DNA of 64,000 bases from Apostichopus japonicus (Eukaryota > Echinodermata > Holothuroidea > Aspidochirotida > Stichopodidae): contig NC_092580.1 in assembly GCF_037975245.1 (NCBI RefSeq), forward strand, positions 15,387,001 to 15,451,000. The letters are read 5' to 3'. How positions within the stretch are numbered: the stretch's first letter is position 1; every line of letters starts with the position of its first letter. The notes below the pieces were generated by a model. It saw only the letters and a list, made by a program, of their open reading frames with translations, was not told where the DNA came from and searched no databases. The translations under genes were made by a program, and so were the position numbers. Shown here piece after piece: positions 1 through 12,560 of this stretch.

Positions 1-369
1 GACCCTCTTAATGAATTTACGAGGGTTTTTTTTGTTAAGGTTTAGGGGTGCTCTTTCTAAAATTCAACATGCTGTTTAAGGAAATGGTTGTAAGCATTTA
101 ATAGGATAAAGTAAGCACAATTACCCTCTTCCTAGTGCTGCGACCTTAAAGCAAATTCATTAAAATTTTAATCGCAAAAATTTGCGATCGTTTAGCAAAT
201 AACGTCCAGACACCAAATATATAACGAAAAACCAACAACCCATCAACTGAAATAGAAAACATGTAGAAACACATAGAAAACAACGTGTGTGGATGAAATC
301 ACCACCAAATACGAAACCATTATATACTGCTGAAAAGTAATCGAAGTTAAAACCTTCAATCCATCGCCA

Positions 370-1288
370 CAGCAACGGTGTACGTAAAATACAACATTCC
401 CTCTTTAAGACATAGCACATACAGTACCATCCAAACAACTGCCGATTTTCAGTTAATTGAAATTGTAAACAAAGCTACGCATTTTTTTTTTTTTTTTTGC
501 AAACCGATGGTTGTCTACATTTCCCATTGACTTAGTGTGGCTGTTAGGCTAACATGTGGTCGAAGGTTGCAGTATTTCACGGATATTTTAGTTCTAGCTA
601 ACTGCGTCAAAATTTCAGCAAATAAAGAGATGCTTAGGCTAGATTTTCCCGTTGACTATGTGTGGTGTTCGGCTACCATGCGCGCGACGATAGCAGCAAG
701 GAAAGTGTGTAAACAAAGCTACGCAAAGTTTATTTGGGGGGCAAACCAAACCGATGGTTAGGCTACATTTCCCATTGACTTAGTGTGATTGTTAGGCTAA
801 AATGTAGCCGAAGATTGAAGTTTTTCATCGATATTTTTATTCTTTATTTGCGACACAACTGAGCGAATAAACAGATGGCTAGGTTAGATTTCCATGTTGA
901 CTCAGTGTGAAGTTAGGCTACCATGTGGTCGGAGATTTGTGGGGATTTTTGGTTATTGTTGCTGGTACTGAAATTGCTTAGTGGAGGCCGTAATTTGCCA
1001 GTGACTGTGCGAGAAGTTTGCGGTGATTGTGCGCGACCCTCCCTCGTAATTTTTTAGACAACTAAGACATTCTTTTAAGTTTTTTGTTTGTCACAATTTG
1101 ACTATTCCACGGTAATTATTGTGTAACAATTACATACAAAATATGTTTTGCATTAAGCATGTTAAATTTCAAGCACTTTTCAATGACATTTTCCAAAAAT
1201 ATAAGAAATCAAGTACTTTCAAGGCCTTGAAAACTGACCAATCAAATTCAAGCATTTTCAAGGTTTTCAAGCACCCGTACGAACCCTG
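370..1288 (+). mobile_element. hAT-type remnant with internal ~125-bp tandem monomers
   Basis: The right end (1268-1288) reads CAAGCACCCGTACGAACCCTG; its reverse complement begins CAGGGTTCGTACGGGTGCTT, a terminus typical of hAT elements, followed by the usual tract rich in CTTGAAAA words (1201-1270). The interior 500-930 holds about four diverged copies of a ~125-bp monomer built around GGTTAGGCTACATTTCCCAT and TGACTTAGTGTG. From about 370 to 1030 the sequence matches, reversed, the inside of the element at 16123-17859. No left terminal repeat was found and there is no transposase frame. The left boundary is therefore a homology edge, not a transposon end. Confidence 0.55.
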
Positions 1289-1410
1289 CTGAATGCATAG
1301 ATAAGCTTTTCAATTCTTTGAGTAACCTTTAAGTAAAAGTTGTTGGTAACAGTGCTCAAAGAAATTAATTATAAAACAGGTGTGCAATCTAATGAAGATG
1401 ATTTACAACA

Positions 1411-1999
1411 CATCTCTTTACATTATTACAGCACTTCACACAGCACTTTACAATATTACAGCACTTTACACAACACTTTACATTATTACAGCACTTCACA
1501 CAACACTTTACAATATTACAGCACTTCACACATCTCTTTACATTATTACAGCACTTCACACAGCACTTTACAATATTACAGCACTTTACACAACACTTTA
1601 CATTATTACAGCACTTCACACAACACTTTACAATATTACAGCACTTTACAATATTACAGCACTTCACACATCTCTTTACATTATTACAGCACTTCACACA
1701 ACACTTTACAATATTACAGCACTTTACAATATTACAGCACTTCACACATCTCTTTACATTATTACAGCACTTCACACAGCAGTTTACAATATTACGGAAC
1801 TTCACACATCTCTTTACATTATTACAGCATTTCACACATCTCTTTACAATATTACAGCACTTCACACATCTCTCTACATTATTACAGGACTTCACACAAC
1901 ACTTTACATTAGTACAGCACTTCACACATCTCTTTACATTATTACAGCATTTCACACAACACTTTACATCATTACAGCACTTCACACAGCACTTTACAT
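1411..1999. repeat. 30-bp minisatellite array
   Basis: About 20 units of a 30-bp monomer, CATTATTACAGCACTTCACA followed by CATCTCTTTA or CAACACTTTA, alternating between CATTATTACAG and CAATATTACAG types. A few units are shortened to about 18 bp. Because 30 is divisible by three and the unit lacks stops, long open frames run through both strands; these are by-products and not genes. Confidence 0.95.
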
Positions 2000-3670
2000 T
2001 TTAGTAATATACACTTTAAAATGGATATTCAGTTGGCTCGGATTAATTACTCAGTACAAATGCTGGCCATTCTATATGAGGTCAAAACCACTTTCTCCTG
2101 GCATTTTCTATGGCATCGATATGAATTTTCCAAATTTTGGTGGTAATTTGTACATAGCGACAGCTTAAAGAATGTTATGATGGCTATTGCTGCTGAAAAT
2201 GCTTCATAACATTTAACTCACTTATTCACAAATTAAAACAGTATTCCTACGAGAAAGTGGCAGTTTGATGCAAATATTCTAAATTTTATCAGGTTTCAAA
2301 GATAAACTTACAAAAACATTATCATAGGAAAGTAAGAAAAAGCCTTTCAAGAACGTGAATTACCATTTTGAAATATCAGACTATCTACTGAGATTGCAGC
2401 CGAAGAATGGAAGGTTTAGCCAGCCAAAAATAGGTCCCACGTCATCAACAATATCTTGAGTTTAGGGACACGACACTGACACATGGTTTCTAATTAACAG
2501 TTTGGAACATTTTTCTTTTCCATACAAGAGTCACATTACCAGCTACCTGAACGTCCCTTTATTACAATTCAAAATAAAGATAAAGCATTGATGAATTGAA
2601 ATATGTACTTTTAAGTGCAATAGCATTCAAACATTGATAATTTCACATCTTATCTTGCTTGAATGGGGCAAAAGTAAACAAGCACCTTGAGGAACTTTAT
2701 TGTAAAGATTTTTTTTTTTAAGTACAGTGCTCTCTCTCCCTCTCTCTCTAGCCCTACCAATATGCCAATGTCATCAACTAAAGATAAACCAGAGCCCAGC
2801 AAAACTGTGATATTTGCTATTAAGAATAACAACTTTGGTTTCCTGTTGACTTTACTCCACTACAGACTATGTAGAACCAAGTTAAACCTTACAAGTGATG
2901 TCAACACCATAAAAGTGACCTACAAACACAATGTAAACATAACAAATTCTCTAAGTGACAATTTGTTTGGACTCTGCATCTTAAAAAGATTTCACAAGCA
3001 TTTATATTCTCCATTGTTTTGCTTGACCGTTATGATCCGCATCTCACGGAAACCAAACCTGACACAAACTGCTTTGTTTTATCGGCCAAAACTACGCTAA
3101 GACAAGCTTTATAACCGGACAGGAATGTCTCTAATGAGGGTGAGAGGCCAATTCTTTGCTATCATCAAGGGATGGCCACTTGAAAAGATTTGGAAAAACA
3201 GGAGACTTTGAAGTTTCAGGTGAGAGTTATTTGAATGAGGAATAACATCCAGCGTGTGAACTGTCCCTCTATATTGGATTTATATAAGTATGTGTGGTCT
3301 TTCAGAATCGATATTCATCTTCTTGCTGTTCATAATCAGATTATACCACGAAGAAGGTCACCATCCCTGGCATGAGGCTTTGTCGTATTTTTCATTTCAA
3401 AACAATTTATAGAAAAACACCGATTAATTGTTCATTAACATTAAAATGAGTGTAAGCGAATGTGGAAATTGTTAACAGTAGAATATTTGCTTATCTGCAA
3501 ATGGAAATGCGTCTTTTAATGCCACTGCCATAACAGTTTACCTGCCTCGGGCATTTTGATAGGCTCTCGCAGCAGATCGCGGGAAATTTGAGCTGTGCAA
3601 GTGGACACTTGAAGGGTGAAGAAGTGGCCGGTGGCGAAAAATGAACGTCAGTCTTACTGAAGCCAAGGGC
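2000..3670. other. No recognised feature
   Basis: AT-rich single-copy sequence with a CT-rich patch at 2731-2750. I see no exon, RNA gene or element with defined ends. A loose splice-like match to the missing PDCL tail at about 3057 (AG|GTTTGG) is treated under rejected items. Confidence 0.5.
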
Positions 3671-4035
3671 AATACATATTTATGCATCAAATTACTGTGA
3701 AACAGTTTGATGCAAAAGACTTAATTACTAGGTTAACGAAGGGTATCTGAAAGTTAGTTTGAAGATTTCTAGCATTGTTTCCAACATGGGACAAATAGGT
3801 TCAAACAGTTCATTGTCAAAAATCCAAAGTGTTTGCTCTCCTTTAATATGTTTTTCATAAATACATATTTGTTCATCAAATTACTATTAAAAACAGTTTG
3901 ATGCAAAAGACTTCATTACTAGGTTAACGAAGGGTATCTGAAAGTTAGTTTCAAGATTTCTAGCATTTGTTTCAAACATGGGACAAATAGTTTCAAACAG
4001 TTCATAGTAAAACCCACAGTGTTTATTCTCCTTTT
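3671..4035. repeat. Tandem duplication, two ~180-bp copies
   Basis: 3671-3846 and 3861-4035 are diverged copies sharing GTTTGATGCAAAAGACTT, ACTAGGTTAACGAAGGGTAT and ATGGGACAAATAG, about 190 bp apart. No coding content. The ATCAAATTACT...CAGTTTGATG segment in each copy is itself a short inverted repeat. Confidence 0.85.
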
Positions 4036-5167
4036 AGCAAGTCTTCATTTCTCAGTCCAAGTTTAATCTTTCTTATTAATATGAAAGAGTTTGTTGGAAG
4101 GCAAAGTAAAAGAGTAATAACTTTAGCTTCCTAATTAACTAATTAAGACTATCTGGTATTTAGTTTCCAAGATATCTGGCAGTGAAAATGCTATGATATA
4201 ACATTGTATCTGATTAGTAGCCTAACAAGGGTCTGTGTCTTCATATTATAGTTTGTTACATTTCATTGCCATTATTTTCAGTTTGCACTTATCTAAGATA
4301 TAACTGTTGCATTGTGTGCCTTGTCGTTATGTAGTTCAACTAAACATTCTTACAATTTTTTTTAAGTAATCAACTCATTGTATCCTAGCTGGACTTTATA
4401 AGAGCAGAGTTGAGAATATTTACTTATACATTATATATCACAAAATTTGCAACCTTGGAATTCCTACTGCATATATATATATACAAATGTACAAAGCACT
4501 TTGACAAGTAATAGTTGGATATAATATTTCCTTCATAATGATACAGCCTCTAAAAGTGTCTCTTAGAGTTTTATCGTGATCATGATCAACTATTCGGAGA
4601 TGAAAGTGTTACCTGGCAACATAATATTAATGGAAGTGGTATCGGCACGATTGAGTTTACTCGTCGAGATTCCGCGTAGCACCTAGGATTTCGGAAGGGT
4701 CTCAAGGACTCTCCGTTCTAAAAAACACGATACGGTCTGAGATGTTGGAGTATTTACCCGACAAGAAAATATATCTTCACCTCGTTCTTGGGAAGCTCTT
4801 TAGTTTCAGACATCGATCTGCTTTTTATGGATTAGGAAACAAAGTTCAAGTGGACTAACCGTAAGATATTCTTTCGGGTGATTTCCTTCCATGAGTGTGC
4901 AAACAAGTTGTTCTCTTATATCCCCAAGGTTTATGTGGTTTTAATAAAAAGACGTCTTCTCTAAATATAGGATGAAATTAAACAGGTCTGACTGCTCTGG
5001 TCCACATGTGTGATACAAAATCATGCATGGATTAATGTATGGTGTTTTTATTTTGTTTTCATTTTTTTGTGTATTTATTGTAACTTCATTCATCCCCATA
5101 GTACTATCACATGGAACGTCCTGTTAATGATACTAGCAGTAATATAACTACTGTACCTGTTTGTACC

Positions 5168-5410
5168 TGTTTGTATTATTTTCATGGCAGGAACCGAGAC
5201 GATATCTATTAATCAGGATGTATGGTATCCCAAATGTCACCTTTCTTAATAATAAGCAGAGGATGTACATATGGGATAACTGTTTGTATTATTTTCATGG
5301 CAAGAACCGAGATGATACCTATTAATCAGGATGTATGGTATCCCAAATGTCACCTTTCTTAATAATAAGCAGAGGATGTACATATGGGATACCTGTTTGT
5401 ATTATTTTCT
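5168..5410. repeat. 113-bp tandem duplication, two full copies plus a start
   Basis: TGTTTGTATTATTTTC recurs at 5168, 5281 and 5394, exactly 113 bp apart. Between them runs GGAACCGAGACGATATCTAT or its close variant and AATAATAAGCAGAGGATG. Two complete copies and the start of a third. The copies are almost identical, so this is a recent duplication. Confidence 0.9.
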
Positions 5411-7100
5411 ATCGCTTCTTACTGCAGCATGGCATGCACTTGTACAGTAGGAATGGTGAGAGGTAACCGTATCATAATGGACTTAATACAACATAACAAT
5501 AGCAGAATAAGATACTGTCATAACAATTGTTTTTCTTTCTTTTTTGCTTGTAATCTTCTTTTACAAGATATATAGCTAAAGGAGGCTGCAATGCTGCAAT
5601 GTTGTTAAACCCATTTGGAATTTTCAATTTATAAAACAATTGAGGACAAATAACTATTGATCAAACAGCTAGACATTATCCTCTGAGTAGTTTTCTCTTA
5701 ATTGGCTAAAAATAAGCAATAAATTACCAAATTACAAGCCCATTTTGACAAGCATCTCCCCAAGACATGTTTGCCCCATTAGCATGAAAGACATTTAAGC
5801 ACCCCACAGACAGACATTCGCTCGAGGAGAAACTGGATGAACGAGCAAATGAGTTGCATTTGCGAAGTGGTTAGCTATGGCAGTACAGTATATGTGAGTA
5901 TTAGCATAGAAAGCAAAATCAATTGCTTTAAATACAAGAAACTATCACGTGTGGGCTTTATCCCATTTAACATACTGTAGCTCAGAGTATCCTTTTGTAG
6001 TCTTTATACACTGCTTCTGGTATTTAGCTACAAGATGTTTTGTTACTATTTCATGGAATTGGTTGCTTCTGTTCAGCAACTTTTTAATATCCAGCTTGCC
6101 ATGCATGCATCAGTCTATTAAGAGGGGCCAACATACAGAATAGACTAGTCCCCAGGCTCACTGTGAAATGCTAAGTGCAGAAGTAATGATTTTATCGAAG
6201 GAAAATGTAAAGACGCAAGAAGCCACGTTTCCTAAAGATATTTTCTTTCTCAGCTACCACATATGTAGAAAAATATTAGCAATGTAAGAAAGATTCTCTA
6301 AAGTATGTGTCCCTCAAAACATTCACGACCCCGTACACCCGATGACCTGCAGTTTAAGCGCAGAAATACAACATGCCGAATTACATAAGCACACAGTGAA
6401 TGCTAATCAGTGAAGAGTTATGGTTTTTGATGGGAACTATCAAGACATTAAAAGCATCTATGAAGCATTTCCTATATTTTCCTATGCCATGAAAGGCCAA
6501 CTTGTCAGCTATCCTGTGATGGGTAGCGTTTAGCTAGTGAAAACTTCTATCTAGACTTAGGGACCACATTACTTTTGTGATATAGTGTGAAGTCAATGGG
6601 GCTTTTAATGGGCATATGCTACCTCAAACCTATTTACCACTTATTGAGTAATTACGAGTGATTAAGAGGGCCTTACAAGACAGTTTAAGCAAAGGCTCAC
6701 TACTGTATGTGTGAATATTACTATATGTTTAATACAGGGCTTGCTCAGAGTGAAACTATTAATACAAAACCAACTCAGTGTAGTGTAGCTTTAACACACT
6801 CACCACCTGATCATTTAGAAACTGAGGAGCAGATGAGTATGGTTTGACAGAAAAATAAAATTTTACCAAACTTTAAAAAATTTATATCATCAACTACTCA
6901 ATTCTGTGATCTGTCAAATCCATTTTCATCTGTCAAATCCATTTTCATCTGTCCAAAACAGTCACATCAATTCACCTTTTCCAGATGTCTGGTACTAAAC
7001 AACTAGAAACTATTTTGTCTTATTACACAATGTCACACAGAGTCTCGCATGACAGACTGCCGTGCGAGTTACTGTCACAAATTCTGCCGGCTCGAGCCAT
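5411..7100. other. No recognised feature
   Basis: AT-rich sequence without recognisable exons or repeats, apart from a 20-bp direct repeat at about 6914-6950 (CTGTCAAATCCATTTTCAT twice). Confidence 0.45.
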
Positions 7101-7136
7101 CTACCATATCTACTCCTTAAGTGATCCTCTCTGAGA

Positions 7137-7845
7137 CTAATTTATTTCTGGATTGGTTAAAAACAAGGCTCTGTAACCTACAGTTTGAAAACCCCTTAAA
7201 AAGATATTAAAAACGTTCTTTCTTTTCGTCTTTTTTAACGCATGAATGAACAAATTCTTACACATCCTATAGATACTATATAGCTCTTTGAATTGATCAG
7301 CGTGATATGATATAGCAGCTTCCACAGAGCTGACACCCCGATTGACAAATTTATGGCACCTCATTCCTCGCAATTTAAAGCATCAAAGTTTGACGGGCAA
7401 GAATTGAGATGACTCGTCATCAATTTCGGAAAGTGTCACGGACGGACGGGGGCCGTCGTCCTTACCCTTGATTTAATGTCGCTACCTCGATGGGAGTGCC
7501 GTTACAGCTCCGATAAGTCATCGAGATTTAACGGTCGATTGTTACCCGAATCTTTCAAATTCCGTGACCGAGCCTGAGGCTAATTTTTTTTTCAGTTATG
7601 GAAAGACTGGGTTCTTCAGAATGTTCCTTCGTTAAGGCCTCCAAATTGAAATATTCAAAGACATTCAGAGATTTCATGACGCTGGAGTCACTTACGGTAT
7701 ATAAATGTGTTCTGTATGTTAAATCTGCTCTCCTCTGGAAACGACATACTCTTTTAACCCACTGAAGGGTGGCTTTAGACACCTTATGACCGACATCCAC
7801 AGGTTTAATATTTGGGGTTAGGTTCATAAATGCCTTCTCGTTCAC
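7137..7845 (-). pseudogene. Unidentified cluster of minus-strand open frames
   Basis: Two open frames, 7845-7555 (96 codons) and 7373-7137 (78 codons), lie in a patch with higher GC than its surroundings. The first has a donor-like TATACC|GTAAGTG near 7690 after a stretch reading ATLQWVKRVCRFQRRADL. Between them another frame reads VTLSEIDDESSQFLPVKL and a stop near 7390. I do not recognise any protein family. It could be an eroded transposon gene, exons of an undescribed gene, or chance. Nothing ties it to PDCL. Confidence 0.2.
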
Positions 7846-9049
7846 CTCACCTTATTTTTTGTATTTATTTCCTTATACTTTTTATCATAGGAGGTTTCAA
7901 AGAGGCACTTATTTGAATAATGGCACTTTAATTTGGCTAAAAGCTTTCACAAATAACAAAGGCAACAAAAGCAAAAAGAAACTTCTTGCTGTGAAATAAA
8001 AAGGGAAACAATAGACTGCATTTGATGAAAAGTACAGTATCCATATCTGTCATGATGAATAAGTCCTATAAATTTTAAGAAATAAACTAGAACGAAGGTT
8101 TTCAAACTTTAAAGTGTAATTGCAATGGTGATTGAGGCTTCCAAAAAAAAAAAAAAAGAGAAAACAGTACAGTTGCAAAGTTAGTAGTTCTTCCTATAAT
8201 CAAATATTTTCAGAAAATTTACTCCTTTACTTTGATCATCATAAGGTCGGAACTAGTCCTCCCCCCCCCTCCCCCACCTCAACTGCCACAAAGGTTTGTT
8301 TGGTTCTCTACTTGTTGTTCTAATATAATCGCTTTGTAACAATAATCTTGTCATTAAATCCACAGTAACAATTCAATTTGTTTTCGTTACGCAGCAGCCC
8401 TCAAGTTAATTACGGGGTGACTAAAGACCCTTAAATACGTATTGCTGAAGGGCATAACAGGTTTACACCAAAAAGGTATCTAAACATTGTTACTAAATAA
8501 TGATCAAGCTGCCCATTTAGTATATAGTGAATAAGTATTTAGCTCATGAACTCTGTCTGCTTAAAACAAATATATCGAAATTTTCAAGCAAGAGAGAAAA
8601 ATGTCAACCTTCAAAAATTATTTGCCTCAAAGCTAACAGTGACTTTATAAAGAATACCTGTGTGCTGCTGCTGATTAAAACAGGCTGTTAACTGTTTTGG
8701 CTCTAATTAAAAGTGAATTTGAATTTTGATTTTCTTCACTATGTCTCACAGTTTATGAAGAAGCATCAGTTTAAATAGTGAAAACAGAAGTCTTGTGTAT
8801 TTTATTTTACTACAGTGAAAAAGCCATTTCAGGATGATTTAAATCATGTTTGATATTTCATATTATCAGATACAAAAGTACAAAGTCAAATACATAATGT
8901 TACATAGTCGTCCTGCCATTCAAGTTTAGCTTTTTAATTAATCAAAGCATTCAAACGGTGTACTCTCTTTTACATCAACCAATCAGAGAAAGCTTCATTG
9001 AGCAATAGCACAACTCTTTGAGCCTGCCAATCTAACATGCTTATCAGCA
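7846..9049. other. No recognised feature
   Basis: AT-rich non-coding sequence with a poly-A tract (8143-8157) and a poly-C tract (8262-8275). No exon or mobile-element end was seen. Confidence 0.4.
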
Positions 9050-9634
9050 AGTGTCTGTGTGCATGTCATATTACCGTGCCATGATAGTGTAATGTAGAAA
9101 TATTTGTATACACTGTCATGCTCATCGTTTGCATTACGTGTTACCCTATCATGATAGTGCTACAGAGATATTTGTATTAAAGGTTACACTGTCATGCTTA
9201 TCAAAAGAGTCTGTTCACATGACGAGTAAATATCCTATCATGATATTGTAACAGAGATATTTGTATTAAAATGATACACTGCAATGCTCATCACAAAGTC
9301 TGTTTTCATGTCATGTTCCCCTATCATGATAGTGTAACAGAGATATTTGCAATAATGGAGTCACTGTCATGCTTATCAGAAACGAGTATGGTAGCATGTC
9401 ATGCTACCCTATCATGATAGTGTAACAGATATATCTGTGCTAACGGTTACACTGCCATGCTAATCAATAAAATTCTGTTTGCTTGTAATGTTACCCTATC
9501 ACAATAGTGTAAGAAAAGATATCTGTACTGATGGTTCAACTGTCATCAGCTCGTCATTAAGATTCAGCTTGCATGTCATGAGAACTTTAATCATGATAAA
9601 GTATAGTGTCACAGAGTTGGGTCATGTTACACTG
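9050..9634. repeat. Diverged ~100-bp repeats around a CTATCATGATAG palindrome
   Basis: Five to six imperfect units of roughly 100-115 bp, each with ACCCTATCATGATAGTGTAA, ACAGAGATATTTGTATTAA and CACTGTCATGCTCATC. The core CTATCATGATAG is a perfect 12-bp palindrome. These units run straight into the uniform 43-bp array that follows and look like its older ancestor. Confidence 0.85.
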
Positions 9635-10425
9635 TCATGATAGTGTCTCAGAGCTACTTGTAGGTCATGCTACACTGTCATGATAGTGTCTCAGAGCTAC
9701 TTGTAGGTCATGCTACACTGTCATGATAGTGTCTCAGAGCTACTTGTAGGTCATGTTACACTGTCATGATAGTGTCTCAGAGCTACTTGTAGGTCATGCT
9801 ACACTGTCATGATAGTGTCTCAGAGCTACTTGTAGGTCATGCTACACTGTCATGATAGTGTCTCAGAGCTACTTGTAGGTCATGTTACACTGTCATGATA
9901 GTGTCTCAGAGCTACTTGTAGGTCATGTTACACTGTCATGATAGTGTCTCAGAGCTACTTGCAGGTCATGTTACACTGTCATGATAGTGTCTCAGAGCTA
10001 CTTGTAGGTCATGTTACACTGTCATGATAGTGTCTCAGAGCTACTTGTAGGTCATGTTACACTGTCATGATAGTGTCTCAGAGCTACTTGTAGGTCATGT
10101 TACACTGTCATGATAGTGTCTCAGAGCTACTTGTAGGTCATGTTACACTGTCATGATAGTGTCTCAGAGCTACTTGTAGGTCATGTTACACTGTCATGAT
10201 AGTGTCTCAGAGCTACTTGTAGGTCATGCTACACTGTCATGATAGTGTCTCAGAGCTACTTGAAGGTCATGCTACACTGTCATGCTAGTGTCTCAGAGCT
10301 ACTTGAAGGTCATGTTACACTGTCGTGATAGTGTCTCAGAGCTACTTGAAGGTCATGTTACACTGTCGTGATAGTGTCTCAGAGCTACTTGGAGGTCATG
10401 TTACACTGTCGTGATATTGTAATGA
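9635..10425. repeat. 43-bp minisatellite with a near-palindromic core
   Basis: About 18 head-to-tail units of 43 bp: TCATGATAGTGTCTCAGAGC, TACTTGTAGGTCATG(T/C)TACACTG. Each unit contains ACACTGTCATGATAGTGT, palindromic except at one base pair. Units are nearly identical in the middle and diverge at the right end (TTGAAGG, TCGTGATA variants), as expected from expansion by unequal exchange. Confidence 0.97.
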
Positions 10426-11643
10426 AGCTACTGTACTTTTATATTATGTTAAATCTGTAATATGAGTATTATCTACAGTTTATCTATAAAGTCAATGAAT
10501 TACAAATTTCAGTAGTAAATCACATGTTGGCATGCATGGACACACTCAAATGTGTGGAAAGCCGAGGGATTTCTGACAAACTAATGGAAAAAACGAGGGT
10601 TGTGCATAGACGTGGCAAAGCTGAGGGGCAAACGTCAGGGAAATCGTTATTTCAATACACTACTGAATACTTGACTACATGTTCTTAACATAACTCTACA
10701 ATGAAAGTCTGGAGAGCTTTTAGTCTTAAAAGTTTTTGAAAATATAAACAGCAGAATGTTAAGTTAACAATTTTTTCACAGACTCAGGGACCGTTTACAT
10801 ACAATACATAACTTTACAGTGCTGGTTGTATGGAAAGTTTGCATTAGGTTGTCAAGTTTCCACTTAACGGCATACAGACATACAGTACTGTACTTTTGTA
10901 ACACAGATAGACATCTTGAAATATCTAACAATCCACATTGCACAATCTACAATTTGTATACTGTTTCTCTTTTCAGAAGCAAACCACCGATAAAAAAAAA
11001 TGAAACTTTGAAAGCAATAACTTTGTCCCCTTCAACCCCCCCCCCAAATAGAAATAAGTAACCTCTAACTGTAGTTAACTAATTTTATTGCAGCGCATCG
11101 AGACTTTGTTGTGTAGTGCACTTTATATGAACTGTATTATCATTATTATTTTGTTTTTGTACAGTCAAAGGTGTTTTAATCATAATCTTATTGAGTTGAA
11201 AGTTTGTTGCACTTTAATACTGGACATGTTAAAAAGTCTCTTACCACTGTAACACTATATCAAATTTCTGTTTCATTGGGTTTTTTTTGTGTTTTTTCCT
11301 TCATATTCAACTCCCCCCCCCCCCCAAAATAATAATAATTGTTCAGTTACACACTTATCAGGAACAAAATCACTACAGGGTGATTCTGCAGTACTTCAAG
11401 TTGTGCAGTACCTCAATATTTACAGCAATAATGACATTTATGAATATTTAATATGGCCTTAGTACAGAAAAGCATTTTCTTTGAGGAGAATTTCATGGAA
11501 TCCAAGACAACCGATTGGTTTGGCATCGTAAATGTATACAACAGGCCATGGAATATATCAAAGAGAAAATGAAAGCTTTTCTATTCTTTTGTGAGGAACT
11601 GTATAACTAGTCTGCTTTGTGTAGAGAGTTTTGATTAACGTTC
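10426..11643. other. No recognised feature
   Basis: AT-rich sequence with poly-C tracts at 11035-11044 and 11311-11325. No exon, RNA or mobile-element terminus recognised. Confidence 0.45.
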
Positions 11644-11645
11644 GA

Positions 11646-11678
<33 letters not shown>

Positions 11679-11715
11679 CTATATATATCTATATTTATAT
11701 ATCTTTATATATACA

Positions 11716-11790
<75 letters not shown>

Positions 11791-11798
11791 CACATATA

Positions 11799-11849
<51 letters not shown>

Positions 11850-11875
11850 GTATATATATATATGTATATAATATA
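11644..11875. repeat. (AT)n microsatellite with GTATAT/ACATAT interruptions
   Basis: Long TA dinucleotide tract with interspersed ATACATAT and CTATAT variants, forming the left flank of the large palindrome. Confidence 0.98.
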
Positions 11876-11986
11876 ACGAAAATCCACGTTTACTCCAAAA
11901 GAAAATATTATTAGAGAAAACCAGAGAAATAAGATATGACTCATAATTGACAAATAAGGAGTAAGTTTTACAAAATATATTGGAAT

Positions 11987-12013
11987 TTTCGGTCCCCCTG
12001 GGACCTTCGTCAG
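11987..12013 (-). ncRNA. Hammerhead-like core, left arm of palindrome
   Basis: On the minus strand: CTGACGA, stem GGTCCC-AGG-GGGACC, then GAAA. It is the exact mirror of the plus-strand motif at 12248-12274. It fits CUGANGA - stem II - GAAA. Stems I and III are not clearly formed. Confidence 0.45.
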
Positions 12014-12247
12014 CAATACTTGGCAGTCGAATGAGAAGTACAAAATGTGACACAATGAAAGTATGACGCTAGATAAGAGTAAGTTGCAATGATGGAATTA
12101 AAACCAAATAAACCATGACTATACAGGAAGCTTCCTGTATAGTCATGGTTTATTTGGTTTTAATTCCATCATTGCAACTTACTCTTATCTAGCGTCATAC
12201 TTTCATTGTGTCACATTTTGTACTTCTCATTCGACTGCCAAGTATTG

Positions 12248-12274
12248 CTGACGAAGGTCCCAGGGGGACCGAAA
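12248..12274 (+). ncRNA. Hammerhead-like core, right arm of palindrome
   Basis: CTGACGA (12248-12254), six-base-pair stem GGTCCC/GGGACC with an AGG loop, GAAA (12271-12274). This matches the conserved core of hammerhead ribozymes, in which the seventh core base is variable. A cleavage site and stems I and III are not evident, so activity is uncertain. Confidence 0.5.
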
Positions 12275-12356
12275 ATTCCAATATATTTTGTAAAACTTAC
12301 TCCTTATTTGTCAATTATGAGTCATATCTTATTTCTCTGGTTTTCTCTAATAATAT

Positions 12357-12361
12357 ATATG

Positions 12362-12398
<37 letters not shown>

Positions 12399-12405
12399 GT
12401 ATATG

Positions 12406-12472
<67 letters not shown>

Positions 12473-12496
12473 GTATATGTATATATATATATATGA

Positions 12497-12528
<32 letters not shown>

Positions 12529-12560
12529 GTATATGTATATATATATATGTATATAAATAT
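12357..12560. repeat. (AT)n microsatellite, right flank of palindrome
   Basis: TA tract with ATATGTATATGTATAT interruptions, a mirror of the tract at 11644-11875. Confidence 0.98.

Larger units (their letters stand above)
11905..12356. mobile_element. 452-bp palindrome without spacer (foldback, Penelope-type?)
   Basis: Two 226-bp arms meet at 12130/12131 (AGGAAG|CTTCCT), with no spacer and no mismatch that I could find. Both arms lead out into TA microsatellites. Each arm carries the hammerhead-like core CTGACGA...GAAA described separately and a segment TCGGTCCCCCTGGGACCTTC. Foldbacks with hammerhead motifs are typical of terminal fragments of Penelope-like retroelements, so I infer such an origin. 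No reverse transcriptase is present. A perfect palindrome of this size could also be an assembly artefact and should be confirmed on single reads. Confidence 0.85.

Noticed and set aside
1340-2168. 190- and 262-codon frames at 1.3-2.2 kb
   Set aside because: Generated by the 30-bp minisatellite.
3000-3057. Last PDCL exon starting AG|GTTTGG and reading EFGFREMRIITVKQ
   Set aside because: The phase fits but the acceptor tract is weak and the -LLPE- motif is absent; a few such matches are expected by chance in 15 kb.
7000-7107. Last PDCL exon starting AG|ATATGG and reading EYGRWLEPAEFVTV
   Set aside because: A purine-rich acceptor region and only three aligned conserved residues; kept only as a weak candidate.
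9635-10425. Regularly spaced repeats as a CRISPR array
   Set aside because: The units are contiguous tandem copies without unique spacers, and the genome is eukaryotic.
11631-11914. Tyr/Ile-rich frames in the AT tracts (also 12.2-12.6, 27.3-27.7 and 44.4 kb)
   Set aside because: Translations of TA dinucleotide repeats.
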